Source: Mesorhizobium sp. M1B.F.Ca.ET.045.04.1.1 (GTDB lineage: Bacteria > Pseudomonadota > Alphaproteobacteria > Rhizobiales > Rhizobiaceae). Taken from it: DNA of 64,000 nucleotides. Location of the stretch: positions 5,619,001-5,683,000 of the forward strand of contig NZ_CP034448.1 in the NCBI RefSeq assembly GCF_003952465.1, written 5' to 3'. Numbering within the stretch: position 1 is the first letter of the stretch; every line of letters starts with the position of its first letter. Shown in pieces: positions 50,125-58,506 of this stretch. A program made the translations under genes and the position numbers. A model generated the notes under the pieces. It made no database searches, was not told the origin of the DNA, and worked only from the letters and a program-made list of their open reading frames with translations.

Positions 50125-50183
50125 CACCCTTTCTCCGCGTCTATCTTATCGTACTCGACGTGGGTGCCGACGAGTTTCGCCCG
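50124..50183 (-). pseudogene. HigB toxin C-terminal remnant
   Basis: The frame ending in the overlapping TGA reads AKLVGTHVEYDKIDAEKG, a close match to the end of HigB/RelE-type toxins (VGTHAEYDKIDA). An in-frame stop lies directly before it, so the catalytic body of the toxin is gone. The antitoxin has lost its partner. Confidence 0.75.
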
Positions 50184-50235
50184 TCATCAAACCGAGCGAT
50201 AGTAGTCCAACCTCATCAAAATCAAGACAATGCGC

Positions 50236-50937
50236 TCACCAGGGCAGCCGCTTGCCGTCGCGAAAAAAGCCGCCGGTCGGGCCGTCGTCCGGCAGGGTCG
50301 CCGCCCAGACGATGCCGGCCGCGCCTTGCGCGACCGGACGACCGCCGGGGCCACCCATGTCGGTCGCGACCCAGCCGGGGCAGATCGAATTGACCAGCAC
50401 GCCCGAGCCGAGCAGCTCGGCCGCAAGGATGCGGGTCAGCGCGTTGAGCGTCGCCTTGCTGGTCGAATAGGCCGGCGCGCCGGCGCCCATCGAGGCGAGC
50501 GAGCCGCCTTCGGACGAGACGTTGACCAGCCGGCCATGACCTGAGGCGCTAAGCAGCGGCGCGAAGGCGACCGCGACGCGCCAGGCGCCGAAGACGTTGG
50601 TCTCGAAGGCCTCGCGGATCGTTGTCCAGTCGGGCCGCAGCGCCCGCGCCGACGGGTCGTAGTGGATAGCGGCGTTGCTGACCAGAACATCGAGCCGGCC
50701 GAAGCGGCGTTGCACCTCTTCCGCGGCGCCGGCAGCCGCCTCGGGCGCGGCAACGTCCAGCGCGATGGCCACGACGGTGCCGCCAAGCTTCCTTGCCGCC
50801 GCCTCGCCCTTGGCGAGGTCGCGCACGCCGATGAGCACGGTGAAGCCGAGTCCGGCGAGCTGCCGAGCCGTCTCCAGGCCGATGCCGCGATTGCCGCCGG
50901 TGATCAGCGCCACCTTGCCGGAATGATTTTTGGTCAT
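50236..50937 (-). CDS. Short-chain dehydrogenase
   Basis: 233-residue classical SDR: ALITGGNRGIGLETAR cofactor loop, VSNAAIHYDP, VNVSSEGGSL with catalytic Ser, YSTSKATLN with catalytic Tyr and Lys, and ICPGWVATDMGG. GAAGGAGCAGG precedes the ATG at 50937. This group, related to carbonyl reductases, acts on diverse ketones with NADPH; substrate unknown. Monocistronic. Confidence 0.92.
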   Translation of the reverse strand: MTKNHSGKVALITGGNRGIGLETARQLAGLGFTVLIGVRDLAKGEAAARKLGGTVVAIALDVAAPEAAAGAAEEVQRRFGRLDVLVSNAAIHYDPSARALRPDWTTIREAFETNVFGAWRVAVAFAPLLSASGHGRLVNVSSEGGSLASMGAGAPAYSTSKATLNALTRILAAELLGSGVLVNSICPGWVATDMGGPGGRPVAQGAAGIVWAATLPDDGPTGGFFRDGKRLPW

Positions 50938-51266
50938 TGTTCCTGCTCCTTCAATTCCTCTTGTCGACAGCAAAAATGGCATCGATCGCGCCGACCGATT
51001 AGAGGCCCAGAATTGGCGCTCATTGCGCGATGCGGCTCATGAATGGGCGCGACCTCGAGCAAACCGGATTCGCCGTCGCGAGAGGACGTAAGCGCATCCG
51101 GGAGCGCTGCCCCTCCTCTCCTGCGCTAGCGGTCAAAATCTGACGCTTGGTACCGGAGTCATAAGCCCGCTCAGCGCGGGAATGGTCCTGACGCGTTTGG
51201 AGGACCCAATGCTGGTCGGACCGACAGCAGATTAGCGGGAGTTTTTGGACGATCCGGCCGGCACGT
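50938..51266. other. Gene-free region
   Basis: 329 bases between the SDR and the cyclase gene. No coding sequence, repeat or promoter motif stands out. Confidence 0.4.
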
Positions 51267-52640
51267 TCAATCGAAACCGACCCAGATGTAGCCGTCCTCC
51301 TCGCGGCACGGAATGAGATGCAGCGGAGCCCGGTTCTTTGAGATATCGCCGAGCATCTCCATGCCCGCCGAAGTTCCGTCCGCATTGAGCGCCTCGCACC
51401 ACTTTACGATTTCGCCTGTATCCAGATCGAATCCGCTGTGATGCCAGCGACACACCAGCGTGCCGTCCTGGTCGAAAGTACTGGCCTGTCCGGCGTGGCC
51501 GTTGGCCCTCGAGGTACTCTCGAAGAATGGCAACTTCAAATGCGGGCAGGCATTGTTAAAGGCATAGACGCGCCCGCCCCTGCGCAAAATCACGACATAG
51601 AGCGCTTGGAACTCGATGACTTTGTGGTCGCCATCCTTGAGTTCGCTCGTCGCGACGGTCCGCTGCCACGTCTTGCCGCCCAGCTGTATAGTCTCCCGCG
51701 CGCCTTTTTCGTTCAGCCGGCGCTCGGCTTCAACCTTCAGCTTCTTTATCTCATACAGCGAAATTCGGTCGGAGGTACCGCGCAAACGCACCCGAATGAA
51801 ATCGGATACTTCAACCTCATCCTTTACCCGTTCATAAAGCGTTTCGGTAATCAGGAGGCGGGTTCCGGCCTCCTTGTTGGCTGCTTCGACGCGGCTCGCA
51901 ACATTGACCGCATCGCCGATAGCCGTCAGGCGCTCGTTGCCGGGTGATCCGACCGAGCCGATCACCGCTTCGCCCAGATGCAAACCGACGCGAATATCGA
52001 AGTCGATGCCGTACATCGAGGCAAAAAAGGGTTTTAGCCGATCGACCGTGGCAAGGGTCTGTAGGGCCGCATTGACGGCGCGCACCGGTGCATCATCCTG
52101 GCCCTTCACGCCAAATATCGCCATAAGCCCGTCGCCGACGAACTTGTCGATGTAGCCGTCGTTGAGCTCGATGACTTCGGCGACCTGAGTGAAATAGCGA
52201 TTGAGCAGATACATGACGTCGTAAGGCGTCAACGTTTCGGAGAAGTGGGTGAACCCGGCCACGTCGCTGAAGAAAATGACGACCGACCTCAGCTCGCCCG
52301 CACTGGTGGACCTGTGCGGCAGCAACTGACTGGTCATTCGCAGGTCGGTCTCGTCGAGCACGAGCCTGCGGAAGGTGATGTCGGAGGCAGGTCTGAGCTG
52401 GCATGCCAGGCGTACGTTGTTGCCAAGCCCCAACCGCTCCACGAGCGTGCGCTCCAACGCCGTGCGCTCCGGGCAGCCGTCCGCACCGTCGAGAATCCAG
52501 ATCCGGCAGGTCGAGCACTTGGCCTTGCCGCCGCAAGCGCAGGCGATCGGGACATCCGCCCGGCGAGCGGCTTCAAGGACAGATTCCCCGAGCGCCGATT
52601 TGATCGATATGTCGTCGGGCAGCGATAGCAACGTGGGCAT
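51267..52640 (-). CDS. Ferredoxin - class III adenylyl cyclase - Rieske fusion
   Basis: 457 residues, cytoplasmic. Residues 1-95 are a plant-type [2Fe-2S] ferredoxin domain with Cys36, Cys42, Cys45 and Cys80 (CACGGKAKCSTC; LACQL). Residues 115-300 are a class III nucleotide cyclase: metal Asp126 (FFSDVAGF) and Asp170 (VGDGL), adenine-selecting Lys166 and Thr239, and transition-state Asn246/Arg250 (NVASR), so all residues needed to make cAMP are present. Residues 315-457 are a Rieske domain with ligands Cys365/His367 (ACPHL) and Cys397/His400 (CRWHH). Ferredoxin-cyclase pairs are known; the added Rieske domain is the odd part. It is probably a redox-gated cAMP source. It stands alone, without an operon. 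Confidence 0.92.
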   Translation of the reverse strand: MPTLLSLPDDISIKSALGESVLEAARRADVPIACACGGKAKCSTCRIWILDGADGCPERTALERTLVERLGLGNNVRLACQLRPASDITFRRLVLDETDLRMTSQLLPHRSTSAGELRSVVIFFSDVAGFTHFSETLTPYDVMYLLNRYFTQVAEVIELNDGYIDKFVGDGLMAIFGVKGQDDAPVRAVNAALQTLATVDRLKPFFASMYGIDFDIRVGLHLGEAVIGSVGSPGNERLTAIGDAVNVASRVEAANKEAGTRLLITETLYERVKDEVEVSDFIRVRLRGTSDRISLYEIKKLKVEAERRLNEKGARETIQLGGKTWQRTVATSELKDGDHKVIEFQALYVVILRRGGRVYAFNNACPHLKLPFFESTSRANGHAGQASTFDQDGTLVCRWHHSGFDLDTGEIVKWCEALNADGTSAGMEMLGDISKNRAPLHLIPCREEDGYIWVGFD

Positions 52641-52869
52641 CGGAACTGATCTTCCAGTGCGAGTGGCGCCAGACGCCGGTAGTTAATAACGGTCTATCAG
52701 CCGGACACCGTTTTAGCCTCGTTCGGGCGACATTAGCCCAGCAATCGCTTGGATGCCATCGTCGAGTCCGATAGTCCGCTGAGGTCGGTCGCCTGGGGGA
52801 TGGTCGAAAGCCGCGCTCCGCATCGGGTATGAAGCGTCAGATTTCGACCACTAGGCAGCCCCCGTTCCG

Positions 52870-53089
52870 CGCAGGGCTGTCCGGGGAAAGTTTTTCGGTT
52901 GCGAACAGGGCCATGGAGGACTCGCATCGATTGCATTTTTCGAGCTTTGGACCCCAATCGGTGCTCCTTCTTCCGCACCTGCTGCGGCTGGCCGGCAAAA
53001 ACAATGGACATCGCGCCCATCGAAGGTTGCGAAAGCGCGAGCAAAGACTCGTCTGCGTTGTGCAAAGATTTTCCCCGGACAGCCCTGCG
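52870..53089. repeat. 220-bp element with 20-bp terminal inverted repeats
   Basis: CGCAGGGCTGTCCGGGGAAA at 52870-52889 matches the reverse complement of 53070-53089 exactly. The interior has no open frame of note. It fills much of the 608-base gap 52641-53248. It could be a non-autonomous mobile element; no target-site duplication was identified with confidence. Confidence 0.6.
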
Positions 53090-53248
53090 TTCCGCGGGGC
53101 GAGGAAATGCCGGACACATTCCGGAAACAAGATTCAACAATCGGGAAAAACTGGCGAAAAGACCGGCTGTCATAAGCGGGACCGGAGCAGCCGAAAGATT
53201 GCGGCGCGCGACAAAAGACATCGATCTTTAAACCAAGGAATGCCGATT

Positions 53249-53557
53249 GTGAAAAAGACCCTTCTCTCCGTTCTCGGCCTGGCCGTCGCGCTCGCTTTCG
53301 CGGTGCCGGCGCTTGGCACCACCGCGGCCAATGCCGCTGCGACAACCGCGGCAACCACCACGACGACGACCACGACCGCTGCTCCGGCTGCGGCCACCGA
53401 GACGGCCAAACCGGCCGCCAAGGTCGCGCATCACAAGAAGCATCGCCGCCCTCATGTGCGCAAGCATCACGTGGCCAAGCACCACAAGCATCACGTCAAG
53501 AAGCACCACACCAAGAAGCGCGTGCACAAGAAGCCCGCCAAGAAGCAGGCCGCATAA
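53249..53557 (+). CDS. Secreted His/Lys-rich protein
   Basis: 102 residues from GTG 53249 (AAGGA nine bases upstream; ATG 53240 is possible). Signal peptide KKTLLSVLGLAVALAFA, then an Ala/Thr linker (TTTTTTTTAAPAAATETA) and a His/Lys/Arg domain (HHKKHRRPHVRKHH, KHHKHHVKKHHTKK). It could bind metal, polyanions or DNA in the periplasm. Similar short basic secreted proteins are common in Rhizobiales. A terminator follows. Confidence 0.75.
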   Translation: MKKTLLSVLGLAVALAFAVPALGTTAANAAATTAATTTTTTTTAAPAAATETAKPAAKVAHHKKHRRPHVRKHHVAKHHKHHVKKHHTKKRVHKKPAKKQAA

Positions 53558-53630
53558 GGTTAGCCTCCCGACCTTCATGACCGGATGATCTCGAACCGCT
53601 TCAACAGGGTTCGGGATCATCGCTTCCCTG

Positions 53631-53660
53631 AAACGCCGTCCCGCTCGGGGCGGCGTTTTT
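53631..53660 (+). terminator. Rho-independent terminator
   Basis: AAACGCCG-CCCG, loop CT, CGGG-CGGCGTTTTT. Positioned between the convergent His/Lys-rich gene and YdeI-like gene, so usable from both sides. A second hairpin (GATGATC-CGAACC with GGTTCG-GATCATC) precedes it at 53585-53621. Confidence 0.88.
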
Positions 53661-53661
53661 G

Positions 53662-54258
53662 CTACTTCTTCTGCGGGTGGATCGTCTCGCCACGCTTCAG
53701 CATCTCGACGAAGCTCTCGATCTTCTTCTTGCGGCCGGCTTCCGTCTTCATGTTGTGGGTGCGGAAGGCGAGCGCGAAGCGGTTCTGGGCTGAGAGATTT
53801 GCCAGCATCGCCTTCGCTTTCGGCTCGGCATCGATCGCCGCCTGCAGGTCGGGCGGGATCGTCATCTCCTTCGAACCGCCATAGGCGCGGTCCCAGCGGC
53901 CGTCGGCCTTCGCCGCCTCGACCTGCCTGAGGCCATGCTTGGTCATGCGGCCCTCCTCGATCAGGCGCGCGACATTGTCGATGTTGATCCTGCTCCAGAT
54001 GCTCTTCCTGCCGCGCGGCGTGTAGCGCTGCAGGAAACTCTTCTCGTCGAGCGACTTGCGCACCGCGTCGATCCAGCCGAAGCAGAGCACCACATCGATC
54101 GCTTCCTTCGGCGCGATCGATGCCAGGGCGGAGCCGGCCTTGTGGATCTTGATCCAAACCTCGTCTTCGCTGGCGTGGTTGTCCGCCAGCCAGGCGTAGA
54201 AGCTTTCGGCATCGGGGAATTCGTGGACCTTGTCCGGATCGACCTTGATCGGGGCCAT
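53662..54258 (-). CDS. YdeI/OmpD-associated family protein
   Basis: 198 residues. Landmarks: FPDAESFYAWLADNHASEDE, VWIKIHKAGS, VVLCFGWIDAVRKSLDE, YTPRGRKSIWSRINI and the late RKKKIESFVEMLKRGETIHP. This bacteriocin-protection-like YdeI family is cytoplasmic and of unclear mechanism. Three ATG codons in a row mark the start; the third has the best spacing to AAGGGA. Confidence 0.9.
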   Translation of the reverse strand: MAPIKVDPDKVHEFPDAESFYAWLADNHASEDEVWIKIHKAGSALASIAPKEAIDVVLCFGWIDAVRKSLDEKSFLQRYTPRGRKSIWSRINIDNVARLIEEGRMTKHGLRQVEAAKADGRWDRAYGGSKEMTIPPDLQAAIDAEPKAKAMLANLSAQNRFALAFRTHNMKTEAGRKKKIESFVEMLKRGETIHPQKK

Positions 54259-54293
54259 CATCATTTCCCTTTGCGCGGCGCCAAAAGCTGCTG

Positions 54294-54456
54294 ATCTCCC
54301 CCCTTGTGGGGGAGATGGCCGGCAGGCCAGAGGGGCGCTGTCCCGCCAACCTGTCGAGGCGTTCGTCTATAACCGATCGAGATCAAACTGAAAGGCCACG
54401 TTCCTTCGCGCCCCCCTCTGCCCTGCCGGGCATCTCCCCCACGAGGGGGGAGATCG
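54294..54456. repeat. Palindromic repeat element, family C
   Basis: 163 bases beginning ATCTCCCCCCTTGTGGGGGA, with GATGGCCGGCAGGCCAGAGG, and ending CATCTCCCCCACGAGGGGGG. Lies between two divergent genes. Confidence 0.85.
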
Positions 54457-54554
54457 GCTGAATCACCATCGGACTCTCCGATGACACTATCGGTTTCTTC
54501 CGTTTCCGCTCCACACTCCGGCCTGCCACATCATCGTCCATGCAAAGGAAAGGC

Positions 54555-55283
54555 ATGGACATGGACCAGACAAGAATCCTGATCGTCGGCGGCAGTTCCG
54601 GGATGGGGTTGGCGCTCGCCAGGCGCTGCCTCGAGGAAGGCGCCGGCGTCACCATCGCCGGGCGCGGCGAAGCGAAGCTGAACGCGGCGCGGGAGGAACT
54701 CGGCCATCCGGCCGCGCTCGAAACGGCGGTGGTCGACATCAGCCGCGAGGATGAGGTCGCGGCGCTGTTCGCGCGCATCGGCGGGCTCGACCATATCGTC
54801 AGCACAGCCGCTGCGATCGAAGGCGCCTACCGGCTGCTGCCCGAGATCGAGCTGGAGGCAGCGCAAAGGGTGGTGGAGAGCAAGTTCTACGGGCCGCTGC
54901 TTTTGGCCAAGCATGGCACACCAAAGCTTTCGGCCAACGGCTCGCTCACCTTCGTTTCCGGCATCGCCGCCTACCGGCCGGCAGCGCGCGGCTCGGTGGT
55001 CGCCGCCGTCAACGCCGCGCTCGAAGGGCTGGTGCGGGCTCTGGCCATCGAGCTGGCGCCGATCCGCGTCAACGCCGTCTCGCCCGGCTGGGTCGACACG
55101 CCGATCTGGCAGTTCGTCGCCGGCGACGCGAAGAATGAGACGCTCGCCGCGATGGCCGAACGGCTGCCTGTGGGGCGGGTCGGGCGGCCGGAAGACATTG
55201 CCGACGCAATCCGCTTCCTGATCGGCAACGGCTTTACGACGGGAACGACACTGCATGTCGAGGGCGGGCATCGGCTGGTGTGA
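54555..55283 (+). CDS. Atypical SDR lacking the catalytic Tyr-Lys
   Basis: 242 residues with an SDR Rossmann fold: ILIVGGSSGMGLALAR cofactor loop, STAAAIEGAY in place of NNAG, and FVSGIAAYRP with a Ser. Where classical members have YxxxK, this one reads VAAVNAALEGLVRALA, so both Tyr and Lys are replaced. The C terminus (VSPGWVDTP, LPVGRVGRPEDIA, LHVEGGHRLV) is normal. It either binds NAD(P) without classical catalysis or uses other residues. The 3' end overlaps the convergent LysR gene by 50 bases. Confidence 0.88.
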   Translation: MDMDQTRILIVGGSSGMGLALARRCLEEGAGVTIAGRGEAKLNAAREELGHPAALETAVVDISREDEVAALFARIGGLDHIVSTAAAIEGAYRLLPEIELEAAQRVVESKFYGPLLLAKHGTPKLSANGSLTFVSGIAAYRPAARGSVVAAVNAALEGLVRALAIELAPIRVNAVSPGWVDTPIWQFVAGDAKNETLAAMAERLPVGRVGRPEDIADAIRFLIGNGFTTGTTLHVEGGHRLV

Positions 55284-56175
55284 CGGATGAAAAGCCCTCG
55301 CCCGCAGCAGCAAGCAGTGCCTTCAGCGGCGGCGGCTGGACGCGCCGGCGCCGCCAGATCATGACCAGGTCCGCTGACCGGACCGGACCCGGCCATGTGA
55401 TCTCGGCGACCTCGCCGCGGTCGAGTGCCGCCGCGACCGCCAGGCGCGGCACGATGCCGAAGCCGGCGCCGGCCGCCACCAGGCCGGCAATGGCGTCGAT
55501 GCTGCCGGCTTCCGCTGCCAGCTTCGGCCCGCCGAGACCAGCCTCTGCAAAAGCCTTGTCGACCATGGCGCGGTAAACGCATCCGGTCTCGGTGGCGACG
55601 AAGCGTTTTTCGGCAAGCTCCGCCAGATCGAGCTGCGTCCGGTTCTCGCCGGGCGGCGCGATCAGCACCAGCGGCTCGGCCCCGACGACGCGCCTGGCGA
55701 AGCGTTCATCCGCCGCACTCGCGCCGGATCGGTCGAAGCAGAAGGCGACGTCGATCTCGCCGTCGCCAAGCCTGCGCAGCAATTCGCCGCTGCCGGCGGT
55801 CTTCAACTTGATGTCGATGTCAGGGTGGGCGGCCTGGAAATCGGCGAGCCAGCCGGGAAGTTTTGCGGAAGCAATCGTCTCAAGAGCGCCGATCGCAAGC
55901 CGGCCGGCCGCCTCACCCTTAGCGACATCGATTGCCGCCCGCGCGTCGTCGGCGAGCGCCAGCAATTGCTCGGCATAGGGTTTCAGCGCCTCGCCGGCCG
56001 GCGTCAGCTCCAGCCCCTGCCGCGAGCGCGTGAAGAGACTGGCGCCAAGCTCTGCCTCCAGCGCCTGGATCTGGTCGCTGACGCTCGACTGCGCGAGATG
56101 CACTTCGGCCGCCGCGCGCGTGACGTTGCGCGTGCGCGCGACCGCGAGAAATGTCTTCAGCAGCCTTGGATTCAT
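55234..56175 (-). CDS. LysR-family transcriptional regulator
   Basis: 313 residues: N-terminal winged HTH (LLKTFLAVARTRNVTRAAAE, HLAQSSVSDQIQALEAELG) and a periplasmic-binding-like effector domain (GRLAIGALETIASAKLPGWL). Convergent and overlapping with the atypical SDR gene, which may be a target although the arrangement is not the usual divergent one. Ten bases downstream of the HtrA-like gene, so possibly in one transcript with it. Confidence 0.92.
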   Translation of the reverse strand: MNPRLLKTFLAVARTRNVTRAAAEVHLAQSSVSDQIQALEAELGASLFTRSRQGLELTPAGEALKPYAEQLLALADDARAAIDVAKGEAAGRLAIGALETIASAKLPGWLADFQAAHPDIDIKLKTAGSGELLRRLGDGEIDVAFCFDRSGASAADERFARRVVGAEPLVLIAPPGENRTQLDLAELAEKRFVATETGCVYRAMVDKAFAEAGLGGPKLAAEAGSIDAIAGLVAAGAGFGIVPRLAVAAALDRGEVAEITWPGPVRSADLVMIWRRRRVQPPPLKALLAAAGEGFSSVTPADARPRHAVSFPS

Positions 56176-56184
56176 CGGGCGGCG

Positions 56185-57087
56185 TTACTGCAGCTGCGGC
56201 TTCTTGAGGAAGGAGTTGCGGTCGGCGGACTTTACCCTGAGCCAGGTCTCGCGGCCGTCGCGCACCACGCGCAGCGGGATCTCCGCGCCGGCCGGATTCT
56301 GCCAGAGCTTGCGGTAGAAGTCGGCGAGACCGTCGACCTCGCCGTCGCGCACGTCGGAGATGATGTCACCCTGGCGGAGGCCCGCCTTGGCGGCCGGACC
56401 GCCCTCGGCGACGCTCATCACCACCACCATGCCGTTCGACTCGGCCGAAAAGGCGCCGAGCCATGGGCGCGCGGGCTTGGCCACCTGGCCGCGCTTCACA
56501 AGGTCTTCGAGGATCGGCGTCAGAAGGTCGATCGGCACGATCATGTTGATGTCGGCGACCTCGCCGGCGCGGCTCATCTGCAGGCGCAGCGAGCCGACGC
56601 CGAGCAGCTTGCCGTCGCCGTCGAACAGTGCGGCACCACCCCAGGACGGGTGCGCCGGCGCGGTGAAGATCGCCTCGTCGATGAGATATTCCCAATAGCC
56701 GGCGAATTCCTGCTTGGTGACGATGTGGGCGTCGACCTGCTGGCCGATGCCGTCGGCGAGCGTCACGGCGTCGCCGATATTGGCCTTCCTGGCATTGCCG
56801 AACTTGACCGCCGGCAGGCCGAGCGGAGACAGCGCCTGCACCAGGCCGAAGCCGGTCTCCTGGTCGTAGGCCAGCGCATGCGCGGCTACCACGCGGCCGT
56901 TCTGGTCGGTCAGCCACACCTCCTCGGCCTCGGTGATGAGGTAGCCGATGGTGAGCACCAGCCCGTTGTCGCGGATCACCACGCCGCTGCCCTCGCGGCG
57001 CGTGCCCAGCGCATTGGCGGTAAATGCGTCGTCCGGAACCGTGGCGCGCACGGCCACGACGGAGCGCGAGACTTTTTCGATTGTCAT
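56185..57087 (-). CDS. HtrA-like protein with degenerate catalytic triad and PDZ domain
   Basis: 300 residues: trypsin-like domain (about 5-195) and a PDZ domain (about 205-285, VAEGGPAAKAGLRQGDIISDV). Compared with DegP, the His site LTNNHVI reads LTIGYLI (His to Tyr), the Asp site DPKTDLAV reads DQETGFGLV (Asp to Gly), and the Ser site GNSGGAL reads SWGGAAL (Ser to Trp). All three catalytic residues appear lost while the fold motifs remain. There is no signal peptide. Probably a non-proteolytic binding or chaperone-like protein. Confidence 0.85.
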   Translation of the reverse strand: MTIEKVSRSVVAVRATVPDDAFTANALGTRREGSGVVIRDNGLVLTIGYLITEAEEVWLTDQNGRVVAAHALAYDQETGFGLVQALSPLGLPAVKFGNARKANIGDAVTLADGIGQQVDAHIVTKQEFAGYWEYLIDEAIFTAPAHPSWGGAALFDGDGKLLGVGSLRLQMSRAGEVADINMIVPIDLLTPILEDLVKRGQVAKPARPWLGAFSAESNGMVVVMSVAEGGPAAKAGLRQGDIISDVRDGEVDGLADFYRKLWQNPAGAEIPLRVVRDGRETWLRVKSADRNSFLKKPQLQ

Positions 57088-57161
57088 CGGTCGATCCTGA
57101 ATTGCGGGTCTTTTTCTATACGTATGGCCAAAGGGGCGCGGTGCAAGGGTTGACGTCTTTC

Positions 57162-57352
57162 CCTTCTCCCCTTGTGGGCCCCTTGTGGGAGAAGGTGGAT
57201 CGGCGCGCAGCGCCGAGACGGATGAGGGGTGTTCCAGCTTGGCGGCACTTTCGTCACCGAGCGCTCATCGTGCCAAATCACCAGTGCCTCACTCCGTCCA
57301 ACACCCCTCATCCGTCGCCTTCGGCGACACCTTCTCCCACAAGGGGAGAAGG
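57162..57352. repeat. Palindromic repeat element, family B, with internal duplication
   Basis: 191-base copy of the 10444 element. The left end carries a duplicated CCCTTGTGGG block. It occupies most of the gap 57088-57476 between the divergent HtrA-like and yghU genes; nothing else is seen there. Confidence 0.85.
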
Positions 57353-57476
57353 CGGGGCGCTGCTGGCCCAAACATTAGTTCAACGAAATTTGAACTTTTT
57401 TCTTTGACGCCCGCGCAACCGCACCTAAATCTTACCCCAACCAACCCGAATCCGCCCCAGGAACAAGGCCACCCCG

Positions 57477-58346
57477 ATGAACCAATACTCCCCGCCGAAA
57501 GTCTGGACCTGGAATAAGCCGAATGGCGGCGCCTTCGCCTCGATCAACCGCCCGATCGCCGGGCCGACGCATGAGAAGGAACTGCCTGTCGGCAAGCATC
57601 CGCTGCAGCTCTATTCGCTGGCCACGCCCAACGGCCAAAAGGTGACGATCATGCTGGAGGAGCTTTTGGCGCGCGGCCACAAGGGCGCCGAATACGACGC
57701 CTGGCTGATCCGCATCAATGACGGCGATCAGTTCGGCTCAGGCTTCATCGAGGTCAATCCGAACTCCAAGATCCCGGCGCTGATGGACCGCAGCGAGCCG
57801 AAGCCGGTGCGCGTGTTCGAATCCGGCTCGATCCTGACCTATCTCGCCGAAAAATTCGGCGCGTTCCTGCCGACGGAGCGTGCGGCGCGGGCGGAAACCT
57901 TCTCGTGGCTGTTCTGGCAGATGGGCTCGGCGCCCTATCTCGGCGGCGGCTTCGGCCATTTCTACGCCTATGCGCCGGAGAAGATCGAATACGCCATCGA
58001 CCGCTTCGCCATGGAGACCAAGCGGCAGATGGACGTGCTCGACCGCAGGCTGGCGCAAAGCGAATACCTTGCCGGCCCGGACTACACCATCGCCGACATG
58101 GCGGTGTGGCCCTGGTATGGCGGGCTCGCCAAGGGCCGCAGCTACAACGATGCCGCTCAGTTCCTCGCCGTGCATGAATACGAGCACGTGCAGCGCTGGG
58201 CAGACGCGATCGACGCCCGGCCGGCGGTCAAGCGCGGCCGTATGGTCAACCGCCTCTCTGGCGATCCCGCCTACCAGCTGCACGAGCGCCACGACGCCAG
58301 CGACTTCGAGACGAAGACGCAGGACAAGCTGCAAGCGGCGGAGTGA
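57477..58346 (+). CDS. yghU: YghU-type glutathione S-transferase
   Basis: 289 residues: N-terminal extension (WTWNKPNGGAFASINRPIAG), thioredoxin-like GST domain (LYSLATPNGQKVTIMLEE, NPNSKIPAL, ESGSILTYLAEKFG) and helical C domain (YLAGPDYTIADMAVWPWYGG). YghU-type enzymes bind two glutathiones and show disulfide-bond reductase activity. Length and motifs match E. coli YghU. Monocistronic, followed by a palindromic element. Confidence 0.92.
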   Translation: MNQYSPPKVWTWNKPNGGAFASINRPIAGPTHEKELPVGKHPLQLYSLATPNGQKVTIMLEELLARGHKGAEYDAWLIRINDGDQFGSGFIEVNPNSKIPALMDRSEPKPVRVFESGSILTYLAEKFGAFLPTERAARAETFSWLFWQMGSAPYLGGGFGHFYAYAPEKIEYAIDRFAMETKRQMDVLDRRLAQSEYLAGPDYTIADMAVWPWYGGLAKGRSYNDAAQFLAVHEYEHVQRWADAIDARPAVKRGRMVNRLSGDPAYQLHERHDASDFETKTQDKLQAAE

Positions 58347-58353
58347 GCTGCTG

Positions 58354-58503
58354 ATCTCCCCTCGAGGGGGAGATGTCGCCGAAGGCGACAGAGGGGTCGC
58401 CGCGCGTGAAGCACCACCTCCTCGTTGTGTTCGCCAAGTGTCGGCACTCTATGTGAGACGACCCCCTCTGGCCTGCCGGCCATCTCCGCCCCAAGGGGGA
58501 GAT
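58354..58503. repeat. Palindromic repeat element, family C
   Basis: 150 bases from ATCTCCCCTCGAGGGGGA through GTCGCCGAAGGCGAC to CATCTCCGCCCCAAGGGGG. Fills the gap between two convergent genes. Confidence 0.85.
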
Positions 58504-58506
58504 CAC

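Noticed and set aside
52829..53236. Plus-strand in-frame extension before the His/Lys-rich gene
   Set aside because: It reads through the inverted-repeat element and precedes a clear signal peptide start, so the extension is not coding.
55825..57153. 442-codon plus-strand open frame
   Set aside because: Antisense to the LysR and HtrA-like genes, without a family match or ribosome site.
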